Of a DNA stretch of 64,000 nucleotides, positions 1-10,322 are shown piece by piece. Under the pieces are notes generated by a model, which ran no database searches, was not told the origin of the DNA, and saw only the letters and a program-made list of their open reading frames with translations. The stretch covers positions 62,001-126,000 of the forward strand of contig NZ_CP087585.1 in the NCBI RefSeq assembly GCF_022200785.1. Reading direction: 5' to 3'. This stretch comes from Pedobacter mucosus (GTDB taxonomy: Bacteria > Bacteroidota > Bacteroidia > Sphingobacteriales > Sphingobacteriaceae). The position numbers were made by a program, and so were the translations under genes. Within the stretch, counting starts at the first letter, position 1. Every line of letters starts with the position of its first letter.

Positions 1-2
1 CC

Positions 3-419
3 TACCGAATTTCAGACATTATGCTTCTAAAAGCAGAAGCTTTAGCTCAAACAGATGCTGGTGCAGAGGCCTTACAGCTTATTGCTGATATCAGACTAAA
101 AAGAAACGCAGTAAATACAACTTTGCAAATTCCAGATCCAAGCGATAAAGAAGGTATATGCGATTATATTTTGGCCGAACGCTCTCGCGAGTTTGCATTT
201 GAGGGTAAACGTTGGTTTGATCTACTTCGAATGGCAAAACGCGATAATTATAAAAGATTGGATCTGCTGCTAAATATGGTTGCAGAAACCGTATCGCCAG
301 TTGTTCAACAATCTGCTATTACCAAATTCAGAGATGTTAACAGTCATTACTTCCCAATATTTGAAGCAGAGCTTTTTGCTGATCCAAAGCTTGTTCAAAA
401 TCCATTTTATACTAAATAA
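3..419 (+). CDS. RagB/SusD family outer-membrane glycan-binding lipoprotein, C-terminal part (cut by window edge)
   Basis: The reading frame is open from base 3, so the gene begins upstream of the window; the ATG at 21 is internal. The visible end has SusD hallmarks: a helix resembling ISDIMLLKAEAL, and the late motif EFAFEGKRWFDLLRMAKRD, which most SusD proteins carry near the C-terminus. SusD proteins are surface lipoproteins that bind glycan and cap a SusC TonB-dependent transporter. A SusC partner is therefore expected just to the left. A fasciclin lipoprotein gene follows after 11 bp, which suggests one operon running to the SusC/SusD pair at 3.8-8.8 kb. The family call is sure; the substrate is unknown. 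Confidence 0.85.
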   Translation, partial: YRISDIMLLKAEALAQTDAGAEALQLIADIRLKRNAVNTTLQIPDPSDKEGICDYILAERSREFAFEGKRWFDLLRMAKRDNYKRLDLLLNMVAETVSPVVQQSAITKFRDVNSHYFPIFEAELFADPKLVQNPFYTK

Positions 420-430
420 AATATAGCATT

Positions 431-2236
431 ATGAAAAATAATTTAAATGTCCGCAACATAATCATCCTGATGGTTATTTTAGCTTTTACATTTGTGTTTA
501 TAAATGCTTGTAAAAGAGAATCTTATACGTTGGCAACAACTGATGATGTAAATATTACAGGTTATCTAGATCGATATCCTGATCAGTTTTCACTAATGAA
601 ACAAATCATTGATCGATCGGGGACTACGGGTTTTTTAGCGGCCTATGGAAAATACACCTTATTTACGCCAAATAATACAGCAATTACGGCTTGGTTAAAG
701 GATAAAGGTAAAGCTGCCGTTGCAGATTTAACGGTAGATGAAGCGAAAGATATGGTTAAATTCCATTTGCTTCCAGATACTGTAGCAACCAATAGATTTA
801 CCGATGGAAAGCTTGCTCAAATTACGCTATACGGCCAGTATTTACAAACTGGAGCTATTAACGAAGGTGGAACGAGTAGTTATATTGTAAACAAACTGGC
901 TAAAATTACTAAATCCAACATTCGCGTTGGTAATGGTATAATCCATGTTTTGGATCACGTATTAAACCCTGCAACTTTAAGTTTAGCAAAAACTATTGAG
1001 GCGAATGCCCGATATAGCTTTTTTACGCAGGCGCTTAAAGAAACAGGATTTTACGATTCGTTAAATGTTAATACGACTACGCTTAAAGATACCACAAGAA
1101 GATTTCAAACCATTATTTTAGAATCTGATTCGGCTTTAAAAGCAGCGGGTTTTTCAAGCTATTCAAGTTTTAAAAGCAGGTATTCTAAAACTGGTAATCC
1201 GCAAAACCATGCAGATAGTTTATGGCTTTATATGGCTTATCACATTTCTACCGGACCAACCTACACACCAGATATTATTAGTTCTTCGGCACTTTATACC
1301 CTTGCTCCAAAAGAAATTGTAACCACCAAATTCTCCGGACAAAGTATTTTATTAAACGAAGATGAATTTAATGGAATAGTAGAGCCAGGCGTTGAATTAA
1401 ACAGAACTTACAGTGATGTAACGGCTTCAAATGGCGTTCAACACGAAGTTAAAAAACCATTCAGTATTAAAGTTCGTGTACAAACAGCTGTGTACTTTGA
1501 TGTTGCTGATCAACCAGAACTCCGTTCAAACCCAAAATGGAGAGGAGCAGCTGCGGCAACAATACCTTTATATGCGAATGGTTTAAGTATTTTAAGTGGA
1601 ATGCTTTTTAATGATTTATCTAAAATAAATCAAGCAGAAAATTACGAAACTGTGGTTGTGCCAAATGCCACACGTAAATACAACTCTAACGATTATTTTA
1701 ATTTATCAATGGGAGCAAATGTATTGAGGGCGCAATGGATAGAGCTGAAAACGCCTATGTTGGTTAAAGGGAAATATAAAATTTGGATCTGTTACGCACA
1801 AAACGGTAGCGCTCCACTATTTCAGGTTGGTGTAGACGTTGGTAGACCAGGTGAGCAAACCTTACCAAACCTTGTCGATTTTAGGCAGCTCTTAAGCTCT
1901 TCTGGTGTTACCTCGGCAAATTCGACATTACCATCTGCAGATCCTTTAATGCTTACTAACGGATTTAAAAGATATATGGCAACTACTGCTGATGTTTCGG
2001 GTACTTTAAAAGGCGAACAACAAGTAACGGGTACAGGTTGGGATCAAATGGTGGGCCGATTGGCAGGTACTGCGGATATTCAGACTACCGATAGGCATTG
2101 GATTCGTTTAAGCATAGTAGGCGGCGGTAATTCTAGCAGTGTTACTTGGCTTGATATGATTCATTTTATCCCAGTGGATGCAGACCAGAATTATCCAAGA
2201 TTTTCTACATCAGGAACGAAATTTAACAGACCATAA
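431..2236 (+). CDS. Fasciclin (FAS1) domain lipoprotein
   Basis: 601 aa with a lipoprotein signal peptide: a hydrophobic stretch ends at Cys27 (FVFINAC). A FAS1 domain covers about residues 45-180, with the conserved blocks YTLFTPNNTAI (about 75-85) and IIHVLDHVLNP (170-180). A second, more divergent FAS1-like unit seems to follow at about 185-330. The C-terminal 270 residues look beta-rich and I do not recognise them. FAS1 domains mediate adhesion or glycan contact. In Bacteroidota such lipoproteins often sit beside SusC/SusD genes, probably as accessory surface glycan-binding proteins; that role is inferred. It lies 11 bp after the partial SusD gene and 62 bp before a second FAS1 gene. Confidence 0.82.
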   Translation: MKNNLNVRNIIILMVILAFTFVFINACKRESYTLATTDDVNITGYLDRYPDQFSLMKQIIDRSGTTGFLAAYGKYTLFTPNNTAITAWLKDKGKAAVADLTVDEAKDMVKFHLLPDTVATNRFTDGKLAQITLYGQYLQTGAINEGGTSSYIVNKLAKITKSNIRVGNGIIHVLDHVLNPATLSLAKTIEANARYSFFTQALKETGFYDSLNVNTTTLKDTTRRFQTIILESDSALKAAGFSSYSSFKSRYSKTGNPQNHADSLWLYMAYHISTGPTYTPDIISSSALYTLAPKEIVTTKFSGQSILLNEDEFNGIVEPGVELNRTYSDVTASNGVQHEVKKPFSIKVRVQTAVYFDVADQPELRSNPKWRGAAAATIPLYANGLSILSGMLFNDLSKINQAENYETVVVPNATRKYNSNDYFNLSMGANVLRAQWIELKTPMLVKGKYKIWICYAQNGSAPLFQVGVDVGRPGEQTLPNLVDFRQLLSSSGVTSANSTLPSADPLMLTNGFKRYMATTADVSGTLKGEQQVTGTGWDQMVGRLAGTADIQTTDRHWIRLSIVGGGNSSSVTWLDMIHFIPVDADQNYPRFSTSGTKFNRP

Positions 2237-2298
2237 ATTGATAGTGCAGGATCTTAATTCTGCACCATTAATTATTTCTAACCAACAACCATTAATAA

Positions 2299-3741
2299 AT
2301 GAAGAAATATATAATAAATATCGCCTTAATGCTCAGTGCCATTATTTGGCTCAGTGGGTGTAAAAATGTGATGGATGAACATGTTGCCATTGTAAATGTA
2401 GACAATACCATAGATCTGTTTGAGAAAATTGCTGAACAACCAAACCTGAGTAAATTTAGTGATTACCTTAAAAGTACAGGTTATGATAAGTTGCTAACTT
2501 CATCACAAAATTATACCGTTTGGGCACCAACAAATGAAGCACTTGCAGCTTTAGATGCTGCAATTGTTTCTGACCAAGAAAAGCTAAAAGATTTTGTTGG
2601 GAATCATATAGCGCTTACTTCAATACCTGCTTCTAAGGGTACAGCCGATACTTTAAAGGTGTTATTATTGAATAAAAAATATGCTACTGTTTTGGGTGCT
2701 ACTTTCGAAGAGGCTGCCATTACAGGTGAAGCTAAGTTTGTAAAAAACGGTGCATTATACGTAATTAATAAACCAGTACCTACTAAACTTAATGTTTGGG
2801 ATTACATGTTGGCCAGCACTGATGCCCCATTGCAAACTAACTATATCAGTGCGATATCAACCCTAGTTATTGATAGTGCAAATGCAACAATTATTGGTTA
2901 CAATAATTCTGGCAGTCCAATATTTGCGCCAAACCCACCAATGGTTTCCAGAAATTTATATTGGAATAGTGTTGCTGATTTAAGAACAGAAAATCAACAA
3001 TATACATTCTTTATGCTTCAGGATGGTGCTTTTACCTCAGAGAGCGCAAAGCTAACGCCATATTATTCCTTTAATGATAAGTTTGCTTTAGTGAGGGATT
3101 TTACCGTTAAAGGTTTATACCCTTTTGATAAATTACCTGATACTTTACTCTCCACCCGAGGGGTTAAAATTCCAATTTCGAAAGCTGCTATTGTTAAATC
3201 GTACCAGGCGAGTAACGGAATTGTGCATGTAATAAGCGCTTTGCCTTTTAGGTTAAAAGATAAAGTGCCGGTATTTAAAATTGAGGGTGAATTACCTTCT
3301 GCTTTTAGGTTATTAAGAACGGGAAATACCTTTTATCGGTTGAAGTTAGACAATAATGGTATCCCTTATAAAGATATAGAAGTTTACAACCATGCCGTTG
3401 CAGAATATTATATAGAATATTTACGAAGCGCTATCCCCTTAGCAAAATACAGGGTTTACGCCAGGGCAATTTCTGGTAACACTGGTGATGCGCAAGTGGC
3501 TAATTTTACGCAACGCTATTTTATATATAATACCCTTACATCAACACCTACGGCACCAGTTTATGATTTATTTGCCACACAAATTGTTACGCCACTAAAT
3601 TATGCGGAAGTTTATTTAGGAGATTTTACACCTAAACAATTTGGTTTACTAAGCATAAGATTAACCTCTGCAAACAGTACTGCAGTAAATGTAAATACGC
3701 TCATTCTAGATTATTTGAGATTCGAACCTATTCTTCCTTAA
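2299..3741 (+). CDS. Fasciclin (FAS1) domain lipoprotein
   Basis: 480 aa. The signal peptide ends in a lipobox with Cys21 (WLSGC). The first FAS1 domain (about 35-170) carries YTVWAPTNEALAALD. A second FAS1-like unit ends near the block IVHVISALPF at about residue 315. The remaining part is beta-rich and unassigned. It shares architecture with the preceding gene, so the two are probably diverged paralogues. It ends 30 bp before a SusC gene and is most likely co-transcribed with it. A role in surface glycan capture next to the transporter is inferred from context. Confidence 0.82.
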   Translation: MKKYIINIALMLSAIIWLSGCKNVMDEHVAIVNVDNTIDLFEKIAEQPNLSKFSDYLKSTGYDKLLTSSQNYTVWAPTNEALAALDAAIVSDQEKLKDFVGNHIALTSIPASKGTADTLKVLLLNKKYATVLGATFEEAAITGEAKFVKNGALYVINKPVPTKLNVWDYMLASTDAPLQTNYISAISTLVIDSANATIIGYNNSGSPIFAPNPPMVSRNLYWNSVADLRTENQQYTFFMLQDGAFTSESAKLTPYYSFNDKFALVRDFTVKGLYPFDKLPDTLLSTRGVKIPISKAAIVKSYQASNGIVHVISALPFRLKDKVPVFKIEGELPSAFRLLRTGNTFYRLKLDNNGIPYKDIEVYNHAVAEYYIEYLRSAIPLAKYRVYARAISGNTGDAQVANFTQRYFIYNTLTSTPTAPVYDLFATQIVTPLNYAEVYLGDFTPKQFGLLSIRLTSANSTAVNVNTLILDYLRFEPILP

Positions 3742-3771
3742 TCCAAATTAATCTGATTCAATATACTGACT

Positions 3772-6700
3772 ATGCATAATTTTACCATTATAAAAAAAGG
3801 ATTTTCACTGGCCATATTTGGGCTCCTGTTTTCTGCTGCCGCTTATGCGCAACAAACAGATACCAGCCAATATAGTACAGATACCACAACGGTTAAAGTG
3901 AAACAGAAAAAACTTGTAGGCCAAAAAATTACCGGAATCGTTGTAGATGGCTATACAAACAAACCTATTGTTGGCGCAACACTTACGGTTGTCGATTTTT
4001 CTGGTGCATTAACGGATGATAAAGGAAGGTTCAATATTGTAGTTCCTGATTTTAATGCGACAATTTTAATTACCAATACAGGCTACCATACCAAACTATT
4101 ACCAGTACACCAAGGTAAATTAGCAACAATAAAAATTTATCAAACCAATTATACTTCTCTTTTTACTGAAGTTGTTTTACCTTCAGGAACACAAAATATT
4201 GCCCGCTCAACGGCTGCAATAAGTTCGGTAAACCCACAAGGTGGATGGACTGTAAATTCAGAAACACCAGATGGTTTTTTACAAGGTAAAATGGCTGGGG
4301 TAAACGCGATAAGAAGATCGGGTACGCCAGGCATTGGAGCAGATATTTTTGTTAGGGGTTTTACCTCATTATATGGAACCAACCAACCGCTTTATGTGGT
4401 AGATGGGATGATTTTTGATGCAAATGCTTATGGCACCTCTTTAACAACAGGCCATAGAAATAACCCATTACAATTTATTGATGTTCGCGATATTGAAAGC
4501 GTTAGCCTAATAAAAGATGCCGCAGCAGCAGCCGTTTATGGAACAAAAGCTGCAAATGGCGTAATGGTCATTACCACTAACCATGCAAATGAATTGGCAA
4601 CCCAAATAGATTTCTCTGCCTATAGCGGATTTAATTTTATTCCCCGCCAATTACCAGTAATGAATGGAGCCGATTTTAGATCTTACCTATCCGACGTTTT
4701 AAAAAGCCAGGGATTAAGCAGTAGTGCTATTGCAGCCCTACCTTATATGAATGATGATCCTAACTCGGTTACCAATCCTACTTATCAAATGTATCATCAA
4801 AATACAGATTGGCAGAAAGAAGTATTTAAAGGAACTTTTGATCAAAACTATTATTTAAAGGTTAGCGGAGGAGATAACATTGCAAAATATTCGCTATCTG
4901 CAGGCTATGCAAAAGATAAAGGTGTTATCGATTCTACAAATAACATTAGGTATTCAATGCGTTTTAACAGTGATTTAAACCTTACTAAAAAATTAACAGC
5001 CAATACAAACCTTTCCTTTAGTTATACAGAACAAAGCTTAAAAGATCAGGGCATATCAAACCGCACAAATCCAATTTTTTTAGCTTTGGTTAAAGCGCCT
5101 TTTTTAGCAAAGAATGAAATTAGTGCAACCGGAGCAGTTTCTCCAAACCTAGCAGAAGCCGATACTTTAGGGGTAAGTAACCCAAGGGCTTTGATAGAAA
5201 AAGGACTAAATCAAAAGAAAGCTTACCGCTTTTTTGGAAATATAAATTTCAATTATCAATTTAATAAAAGTTTTAAACTATCAAATTTAACTGGCCTTAC
5301 TTATGATAAAACTCAGGAAACATTATTTATTCCACGCAAAGGCGTTACCAATGAAGTATTGCCGACTACCATTGGTGATAGTAAATTAGGCACTCAGGTA
5401 ATTAGATATTCTAGTGTTTTTAATGATTTACGTCTTGCCTTTGATAAAACCATTGCTAAAAATCACCGACTGCATATCGCATTGGGCTCACGTTATTCGC
5501 AGAATGAAAGCGAGCAGGATTTTGCAATTGGTTATAATTCTGCAACTGATGTTTTAATCAGTATTGGAAACAGTAATGCTTCTCTCAGAACTTTTGGTGG
5601 CGATATTGGCAGCTGGCGCTCATTAAATACCTACTTAACAGCAGATTACAACTATAAAGATAAATACTATGTAAACTTTGCTATAGCTGGTGATGTTTCA
5701 TCTCGCTTTGGTAGAAATTCAATGTCTTCATCAAGCAATAGTGGTTTTTATTTCTTAGGAAGCAAAGCGGCTATTTTGCCTGCTCTAAGTGGTGCATGGC
5801 TAATTTCTTCTGAAGATTTTATGAAAAGCCTAAAAACAATCGATCTTCTAAAATTTAGAATGAGCTATGGTTTAGTGGGTAATGATGATATTGGTAATTA
5901 CAACAACAGGCAATACTATGTTTCTCAAAACTTGTTGGGTTTGCAAGGTTTAGTCCGCGGGAATATTGCCAATCCAAACATTCAATGGGAACAGGTTGCT
6001 AAATTTAATACCGGTTTAGATGCTTCCTTATTTAGTGAGCGTTTAAGTTTAAGCTTGGATTATTATATCCACACCACCAGCAATATGCTTACTTACCTAC
6101 CCATTTCGGCAATTGGAGGTATTAACTCCTATATTGATAATCAAGCGGGTATGCGTACGTCTGGTGTAGATTTTGCATTAAACGGACGAATTTTAAATAA
6201 AATATTTAAGTGGGACTTAGGCATAAATCTTGGTGCCTACAAAAATAAGATCAATAATCTGCCTAACGAAATCTTAACCAGCTATGCCAATGGAACCTAT
6301 ATCACTAGAGTTGGTGAAGCCGCAAATTTATTTTACGGTCAGCGTACAAATGGTGTATATGCTACAGATGCAGAAGCCGCTAGTGCAGGTTTATCGGTTG
6401 TAAATGTTGCAGGCGTTTCGGTTCCCTTTAAAGGCGGCGACATTAGGTTTACAGATACCAATGGAGATAAGATTATTAACGCTGCAGATCGCGTGGTTAT
6501 AGGAGATCCTAACCCGGATATTTTTGGTAGCATTAACAACAGTTTTGGCTATAAAAACTGGACAATGGATGTACTCGTTTCTTTTGTAGCTGGTAACGAT
6601 ATTTATAATTATACCCGCTCAATGTTAGAATCTGGAAGTACTTATTACAACCAAACTGATATTATTAGAAATCGTTGGAGAGGTGAGGGGCAAGTTACAA

Positions 6701-7002
6701 ATGTACCTAAAGCTGCCTTTGGCGATCCAATGGGTAACGCTCAATTTTCTGATCGTTGGATTGAAGATGGCTCATATTTGCGTTTGCGTACAGTAAACTT
6801 AACTTATAATGTGCCGGTTAAAACCAAGGCAATAAAGTATGCTAAAATATATGCAACAGCTAATAATCTGTTTACCCTAACAAATTACTTGGGTTACGAT
6901 CCAGAGTTTAGTGCATCTGGAAGTATTTTTACTCAAGGTGTTGATACCACATTAGAACCACAGTTCAGGTCAGTTCAGTTGGGTGTTAGAATTGGTTTAT
7001 AA
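3772..7002 (+). CDS. SusC/RagA family TonB-dependent outer-membrane transporter
   Basis: 1076 aa. An N-terminal signal peptide ends near AYAQ (about residue 26). A carboxypeptidase-D-regulatory-like beta-sandwich follows (about 50-125, GQKITGIVVDGYTNKPIVGA), then the TonB plug (about 140-270) with the typical PLYVVDGMIFD and SVSLIKDAAAAAVYGTKAANG motifs. The remainder is a long beta-barrel with C-terminal aromatic or hydrophobic strands. It imports oligosaccharides across the outer membrane using TonB energy, with the SusD protein encoded 18 bp downstream as lid. The plug motifs resemble RagA-type members. Substrate is inferred to be pectic because an acetylesterase and a GH28 follow. Confidence 0.93.
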   Translation: MHNFTIIKKGFSLAIFGLLFSAAAYAQQTDTSQYSTDTTTVKVKQKKLVGQKITGIVVDGYTNKPIVGATLTVVDFSGALTDDKGRFNIVVPDFNATILITNTGYHTKLLPVHQGKLATIKIYQTNYTSLFTEVVLPSGTQNIARSTAAISSVNPQGGWTVNSETPDGFLQGKMAGVNAIRRSGTPGIGADIFVRGFTSLYGTNQPLYVVDGMIFDANAYGTSLTTGHRNNPLQFIDVRDIESVSLIKDAAAAAVYGTKAANGVMVITTNHANELATQIDFSAYSGFNFIPRQLPVMNGADFRSYLSDVLKSQGLSSSAIAALPYMNDDPNSVTNPTYQMYHQNTDWQKEVFKGTFDQNYYLKVSGGDNIAKYSLSAGYAKDKGVIDSTNNIRYSMRFNSDLNLTKKLTANTNLSFSYTEQSLKDQGISNRTNPIFLALVKAPFLAKNEISATGAVSPNLAEADTLGVSNPRALIEKGLNQKKAYRFFGNINFNYQFNKSFKLSNLTGLTYDKTQETLFIPRKGVTNEVLPTTIGDSKLGTQVIRYSSVFNDLRLAFDKTIAKNHRLHIALGSRYSQNESEQDFAIGYNSATDVLISIGNSNASLRTFGGDIGSWRSLNTYLTADYNYKDKYYVNFAIAGDVSSRFGRNSMSSSSNSGFYFLGSKAAILPALSGAWLISSEDFMKSLKTIDLLKFRMSYGLVGNDDIGNYNNRQYYVSQNLLGLQGLVRGNIANPNIQWEQVAKFNTGLDASLFSERLSLSLDYYIHTTSNMLTYLPISAIGGINSYIDNQAGMRTSGVDFALNGRILNKIFKWDLGINLGAYKNKINNLPNEILTSYANGTYITRVGEAANLFYGQRTNGVYATDAEAASAGLSVVNVAGVSVPFKGGDIRFTDTNGDKIINAADRVVIGDPNPDIFGSINNSFGYKNWTMDVLVSFVAGNDIYNYTRSMLESGSTYYNQTDIIRNRWRGEGQVTNVPKAAFGDPMGNAQFSDRWIEDGSYLRLRTVNLTYNVPVKTKAIKYAKIYATANNLFTLTNYLGYDPEFSASGSIFTQGVDTTLEPQFRSVQLGVRIGL

Positions 7003-7020
7003 TTTATAATTGATAAAAAG

Positions 7021-8772
7021 ATGAAGATGGATTTTAATAAAAAAGTTATTGTGATTTTGGCAATAGCCCTGCTTGCAACAGGTTCATGGTCTTGCAAAAA
7101 AATAACAGACGAAGCGCCTCAGGATAAACTTGATATAACCAACGCATATAAAAATGTAGCTGATGCTGATGCGGCCGTAATTGGTATTTATGGTCAGTTT
7201 TTAGGATTGGAAAAAACCTACATTCTGCAAAATGAGCTCAGGGCAGATTTGGTAAGTGTAACGGCAAATGCCGACCCCTATTTAAAGCAGTTATCAAACC
7301 ATACCACTACAAAAGATAACCCTTATGCAGACCCGAGGCCTTATTATAATGTAATTTTAAATTGTAATGATGTACTAAAAAATTTCAAACTGATGTTGGA
7401 TGATCGCCGCATGAGTGTTGATGATTACAACAAACATTTCTCTGATGTTGGCGCCCTTCGTAGCTGGATTTACCTTCAGTTAGGCATACAATATGGCAGC
7501 GTTCCTTACATTACAGAACCTGTTGAAAATGTAGAAGACGTTAAAAATTTAAGCACATTTCCACGCATTTCATTTGAAGAATTATTAACGAGGCTAATAG
7601 ATTTTACAGAAAAACTGCCATATAAAGAGGTATATGCTTATCCAACAGGAAACCCACTTGTAATTACTATTGATGGAAATAACACGCAAAAAATATTTAC
7701 CTGTAAACCATTTGTTTTAGGCGATTTGTACCTATGGAATAATAACTATACCAAGGCTGCAGAGAACTACCAAAAAATAATGAATGTTGAAAGTAATAAT
7801 TCAAATATTAACCTTGCTTTTGATGCTTATAAAGTAGGTTATTATTTAAGTTCACCGTACAACGACCAATCGGTTCGTTATGGCAGATCTCAAGATGAAA
7901 GCACCTTGCTAACTGATGCCGGATGGAAAACGATTTTTTCTGCTCCAAATACCGCCAATGTATGGAATAGTGAATTTTTATGGGGTTTACCATATAACGC
8001 AAATTATAAACCTGGCAACCCGATGATTGATGTTTGTTCACCATTATATGGAAAATATTTAATTAAACCTTCTCAGGTTGCTATTGATAACTGGAACGCA
8101 CAAAGGCAATATAATGGTATCCCTTATGATGCAAGGGGAAGATTATCTTACAGCACTTCGATTGTAGGGCCAGAAATTACCAAGTTAACCGATAACATTA
8201 TTCCCGCTACAAACTTTAATAAAGTTGGTAAATGGGGTATTTATCGTGCGGGATTATTGCATTTACGCTTTTCTGAAGCCGCTAATCGTGATGGAAAAGG
8301 TAAGTTAGGTTGGGCATTGTTGAACATTGGTATTTTAAATACTTTTTATGTAGGAACTAGAAACTCAGCCGGAACTGCCGCACCAGTATCTTTCGATGAA
8401 ATAAATACGATGGTTACACCTTACGCTGCGCCTTATGATTTCGATGCCAGGTTTAATGGTGATTATAGAAGTCCTTGGTATCGTAACACAGGGATCAGAA
8501 ATAGGGCAGGTGTTACTGCGCTTGATGTAAGTTTACAAAATGACGTAACAGGTTTAGAAGGAAAATTAATTGATGAAGCAGCTTTGGAATTGGCTTTTGA
8601 AGGTAATCGATGGCCAGATTTATTGCGTATTGCCCGCAGACAAAATAATCCAGCATTTCTCGCCGAACGAGTTTATCAAAAATTATTAAAAGATGGCGAT
8701 CCCAACGCTTCTGCAACAAGAGCTAAGTTATTGGTCCCAGCGAATTGGTATTTACCTTTTGATTGGAAATAA
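7021..8772 (+). CDS. RagB/SusD family glycan-binding lipoprotein
   Basis: 583 aa with a lipobox ending at Cys25 (TGSWSC). The SusD core includes a helix containing ALRSWIYLQLGIQYGSVPY and the late motif LELAFEGNRWPDLLRIARR. It is the partner of the SusC gene 18 bp upstream; together they form the outer-membrane import complex. A rho-independent terminator follows at 8792-8825, so the import operon probably ends here and the esterase gene downstream has separate or read-through expression. ATG at 7021 and 7027 are both possible starts; the choice barely matters. Confidence 0.92.
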   Translation: MKMDFNKKVIVILAIALLATGSWSCKKITDEAPQDKLDITNAYKNVADADAAVIGIYGQFLGLEKTYILQNELRADLVSVTANADPYLKQLSNHTTTKDNPYADPRPYYNVILNCNDVLKNFKLMLDDRRMSVDDYNKHFSDVGALRSWIYLQLGIQYGSVPYITEPVENVEDVKNLSTFPRISFEELLTRLIDFTEKLPYKEVYAYPTGNPLVITIDGNNTQKIFTCKPFVLGDLYLWNNNYTKAAENYQKIMNVESNNSNINLAFDAYKVGYYLSSPYNDQSVRYGRSQDESTLLTDAGWKTIFSAPNTANVWNSEFLWGLPYNANYKPGNPMIDVCSPLYGKYLIKPSQVAIDNWNAQRQYNGIPYDARGRLSYSTSIVGPEITKLTDNIIPATNFNKVGKWGIYRAGLLHLRFSEAANRDGKGKLGWALLNIGILNTFYVGTRNSAGTAAPVSFDEINTMVTPYAAPYDFDARFNGDYRSPWYRNTGIRNRAGVTALDVSLQNDVTGLEGKLIDEAALELAFEGNRWPDLLRIARRQNNPAFLAERVYQKLLKDGDPNASATRAKLLVPANWYLPFDWK

Positions 8773-8791
8773 AATATTATATAACGTTTTT

Positions 8792-8825
8792 AAATGCTCG
8801 AGATTTAATCCCTCGGGCATTTTTT
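8792..8825 (+). terminator. Rho-independent terminator after SusD gene
   Basis: Arms 8792-8802 and 8812-8822 pair over 11 bp with a single G-U pair and a 9-base loop, followed by a run of T. It sits 20 bp after the SusD stop codon. Confidence 0.8.
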
Positions 8826-8897
8826 GTATCTTATCTAAAGCAGCATCAGATAGTGATATCGAAGAACTATTTTTATATAAAAAAAAACTTAAAATAC

Positions 8898-10136
8898 ATG
8901 AATTTAAAAAAAACATTCATTCTAAGCTTAGCTCTACTAATAAGCATAAACTTATTCGCTCAACAAAAAACAAACTTTAAATTTGATTTTTCCAATGGTA
9001 AAAATCAACCTAATTATACTACAGCTAATGGTGCAGGATTTGATTTCGGTACCAGCATTAAAAAAGACAGCTCATTTTATTTTTCTGTTGATGTGCCAGA
9101 AGGCAATTACCAAGTGAATGTTACCTTAAGCAGTACCCACGGCACTTTCGTGAAAGCCGAATCCAGAAGATTAATGTTGGAAGATGTGCAAACCAAAGCA
9201 AATGAATTTGTAACCAAAACCTTTATTGTAAACATTAAGGATAGAAAAATTAATGCAAAAGAGAGTGTAAAGCTAAAAGATAGAGAGTTGACCAAGCTAG
9301 ATTGGGACAATAAACTCACTTTAGAGTTTGATCGTTATGTTACACTTAAAGCAATAGAACTTAAAAAAGTTGATGCTCAGATTACGGTGTTTTTAGCTGG
9401 GAATTCGACTGTTGTAAATCAAGAGGATGAACCTTGGGCAGCTTGGGGTCAAATGATTCCTCGCTTTTTTAAACCAGGCGTTGCCATTGCCAATCATGCA
9501 GAATCGGGGCTAACTTTAGGTTCTTTTTTAGGAAGTAAACGATTGGATAAAATTACCAGCATAATGAAACCTGGCGATTACCTTTTTGTAGAATTTGGGC
9601 ATAATGATCAGAAAGATAAAGGCGCAAATGATGGCGCCTACAAATCATACACAGAAAGGCTGAAACTATTTATTTCAAGGGTAAAAGAAAAGGGTGGTAT
9701 CCCGGTTATTGTTACTTCAACAGCGAGAAGAAGGTTTGAAAATGGAAAGATGATCAACACTTTAGGCGATTTCCCAGATGCTGCCAGAAAAGTAGCTGCT
9801 GATGAAAAGGTTGCTTTAATCGATCTAAACCAATTAACCACAACTTTATTTAATGCTATGGGTGAAGATGCTTCCCTAAAAGCATTCGTTCATTATCCTG
9901 CAAATACTTTTCCAGGTCAGGATAAAGCATTGGCAGATAATACCCATTTTAATACTTATGGCGCCTATGAAATTGCCCGTTGTATTGTTGAAGGGATCAA
10001 AACCGCAAAGCTTCCAATGGCTAATTTTCTTATTGAGCCAAAGCAAAAATTCGATCCAAATCAACCTGATGAATTCGCAAAATGGCATTGGCCATTAAGT
10101 TTAAGAAGCAGCGTTGTAAAACCCGATGGAAATTAA
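8898..10136 (+). CDS. SGNH-hydrolase esterase, rhamnogalacturonan acetylesterase-like (CE12 type)
   Basis: 412 aa from the ATG at 8898. I prefer this start because it begins a clean signal peptide (MNLKKTFILSLALL to FAQQ); the longer frame from 8763 would overlap both the SusD end and the terminator. Residues about 20-155 form an N-terminal beta-sandwich. The SGNH fold follows: block I FLAGNSTV, block II in NHAESG, block III GHNDQ, and block V DNTHFNTYG with the catalytic Asp/His. Family members remove acetyl groups from galacturonic acid in rhamnogalacturonan I, exposing the backbone. Block I has Asn where many relatives have GDS. The neighbouring GH28 supports a pectic role. Confidence 0.85.
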   Translation: MNLKKTFILSLALLISINLFAQQKTNFKFDFSNGKNQPNYTTANGAGFDFGTSIKKDSSFYFSVDVPEGNYQVNVTLSSTHGTFVKAESRRLMLEDVQTKANEFVTKTFIVNIKDRKINAKESVKLKDRELTKLDWDNKLTLEFDRYVTLKAIELKKVDAQITVFLAGNSTVVNQEDEPWAAWGQMIPRFFKPGVAIANHAESGLTLGSFLGSKRLDKITSIMKPGDYLFVEFGHNDQKDKGANDGAYKSYTERLKLFISRVKEKGGIPVIVTSTARRRFENGKMINTLGDFPDAARKVAADEKVALIDLNQLTTTLFNAMGEDASLKAFVHYPANTFPGQDKALADNTHFNTYGAYEIARCIVEGIKTAKLPMANFLIEPKQKFDPNQPDEFAKWHWPLSLRSSVVKPDGN

Positions 10137-10322
10137 TTGGTAAGTATTATAAAAAAATAACATCCTCATTTTGTGCCACGCAGATAACTTTAAGGTATAA
10201 CTTGGTAACAATAAAGCCACCTGATGATGCAGATGCCATTTATTTTAGAGATTTTGCAGAAATAAATTAAACACAAAATATAAGTTCAAATTTTAAAGCA
10301 GGACAAAATATTAAATAAAATC

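Noticed and set aside
8693..8980. 95-aa + strand ORF across the SusD end and esterase start
   Set aside because: Shadow frame that spans the terminator at 8792-8825; both true genes use other frames.
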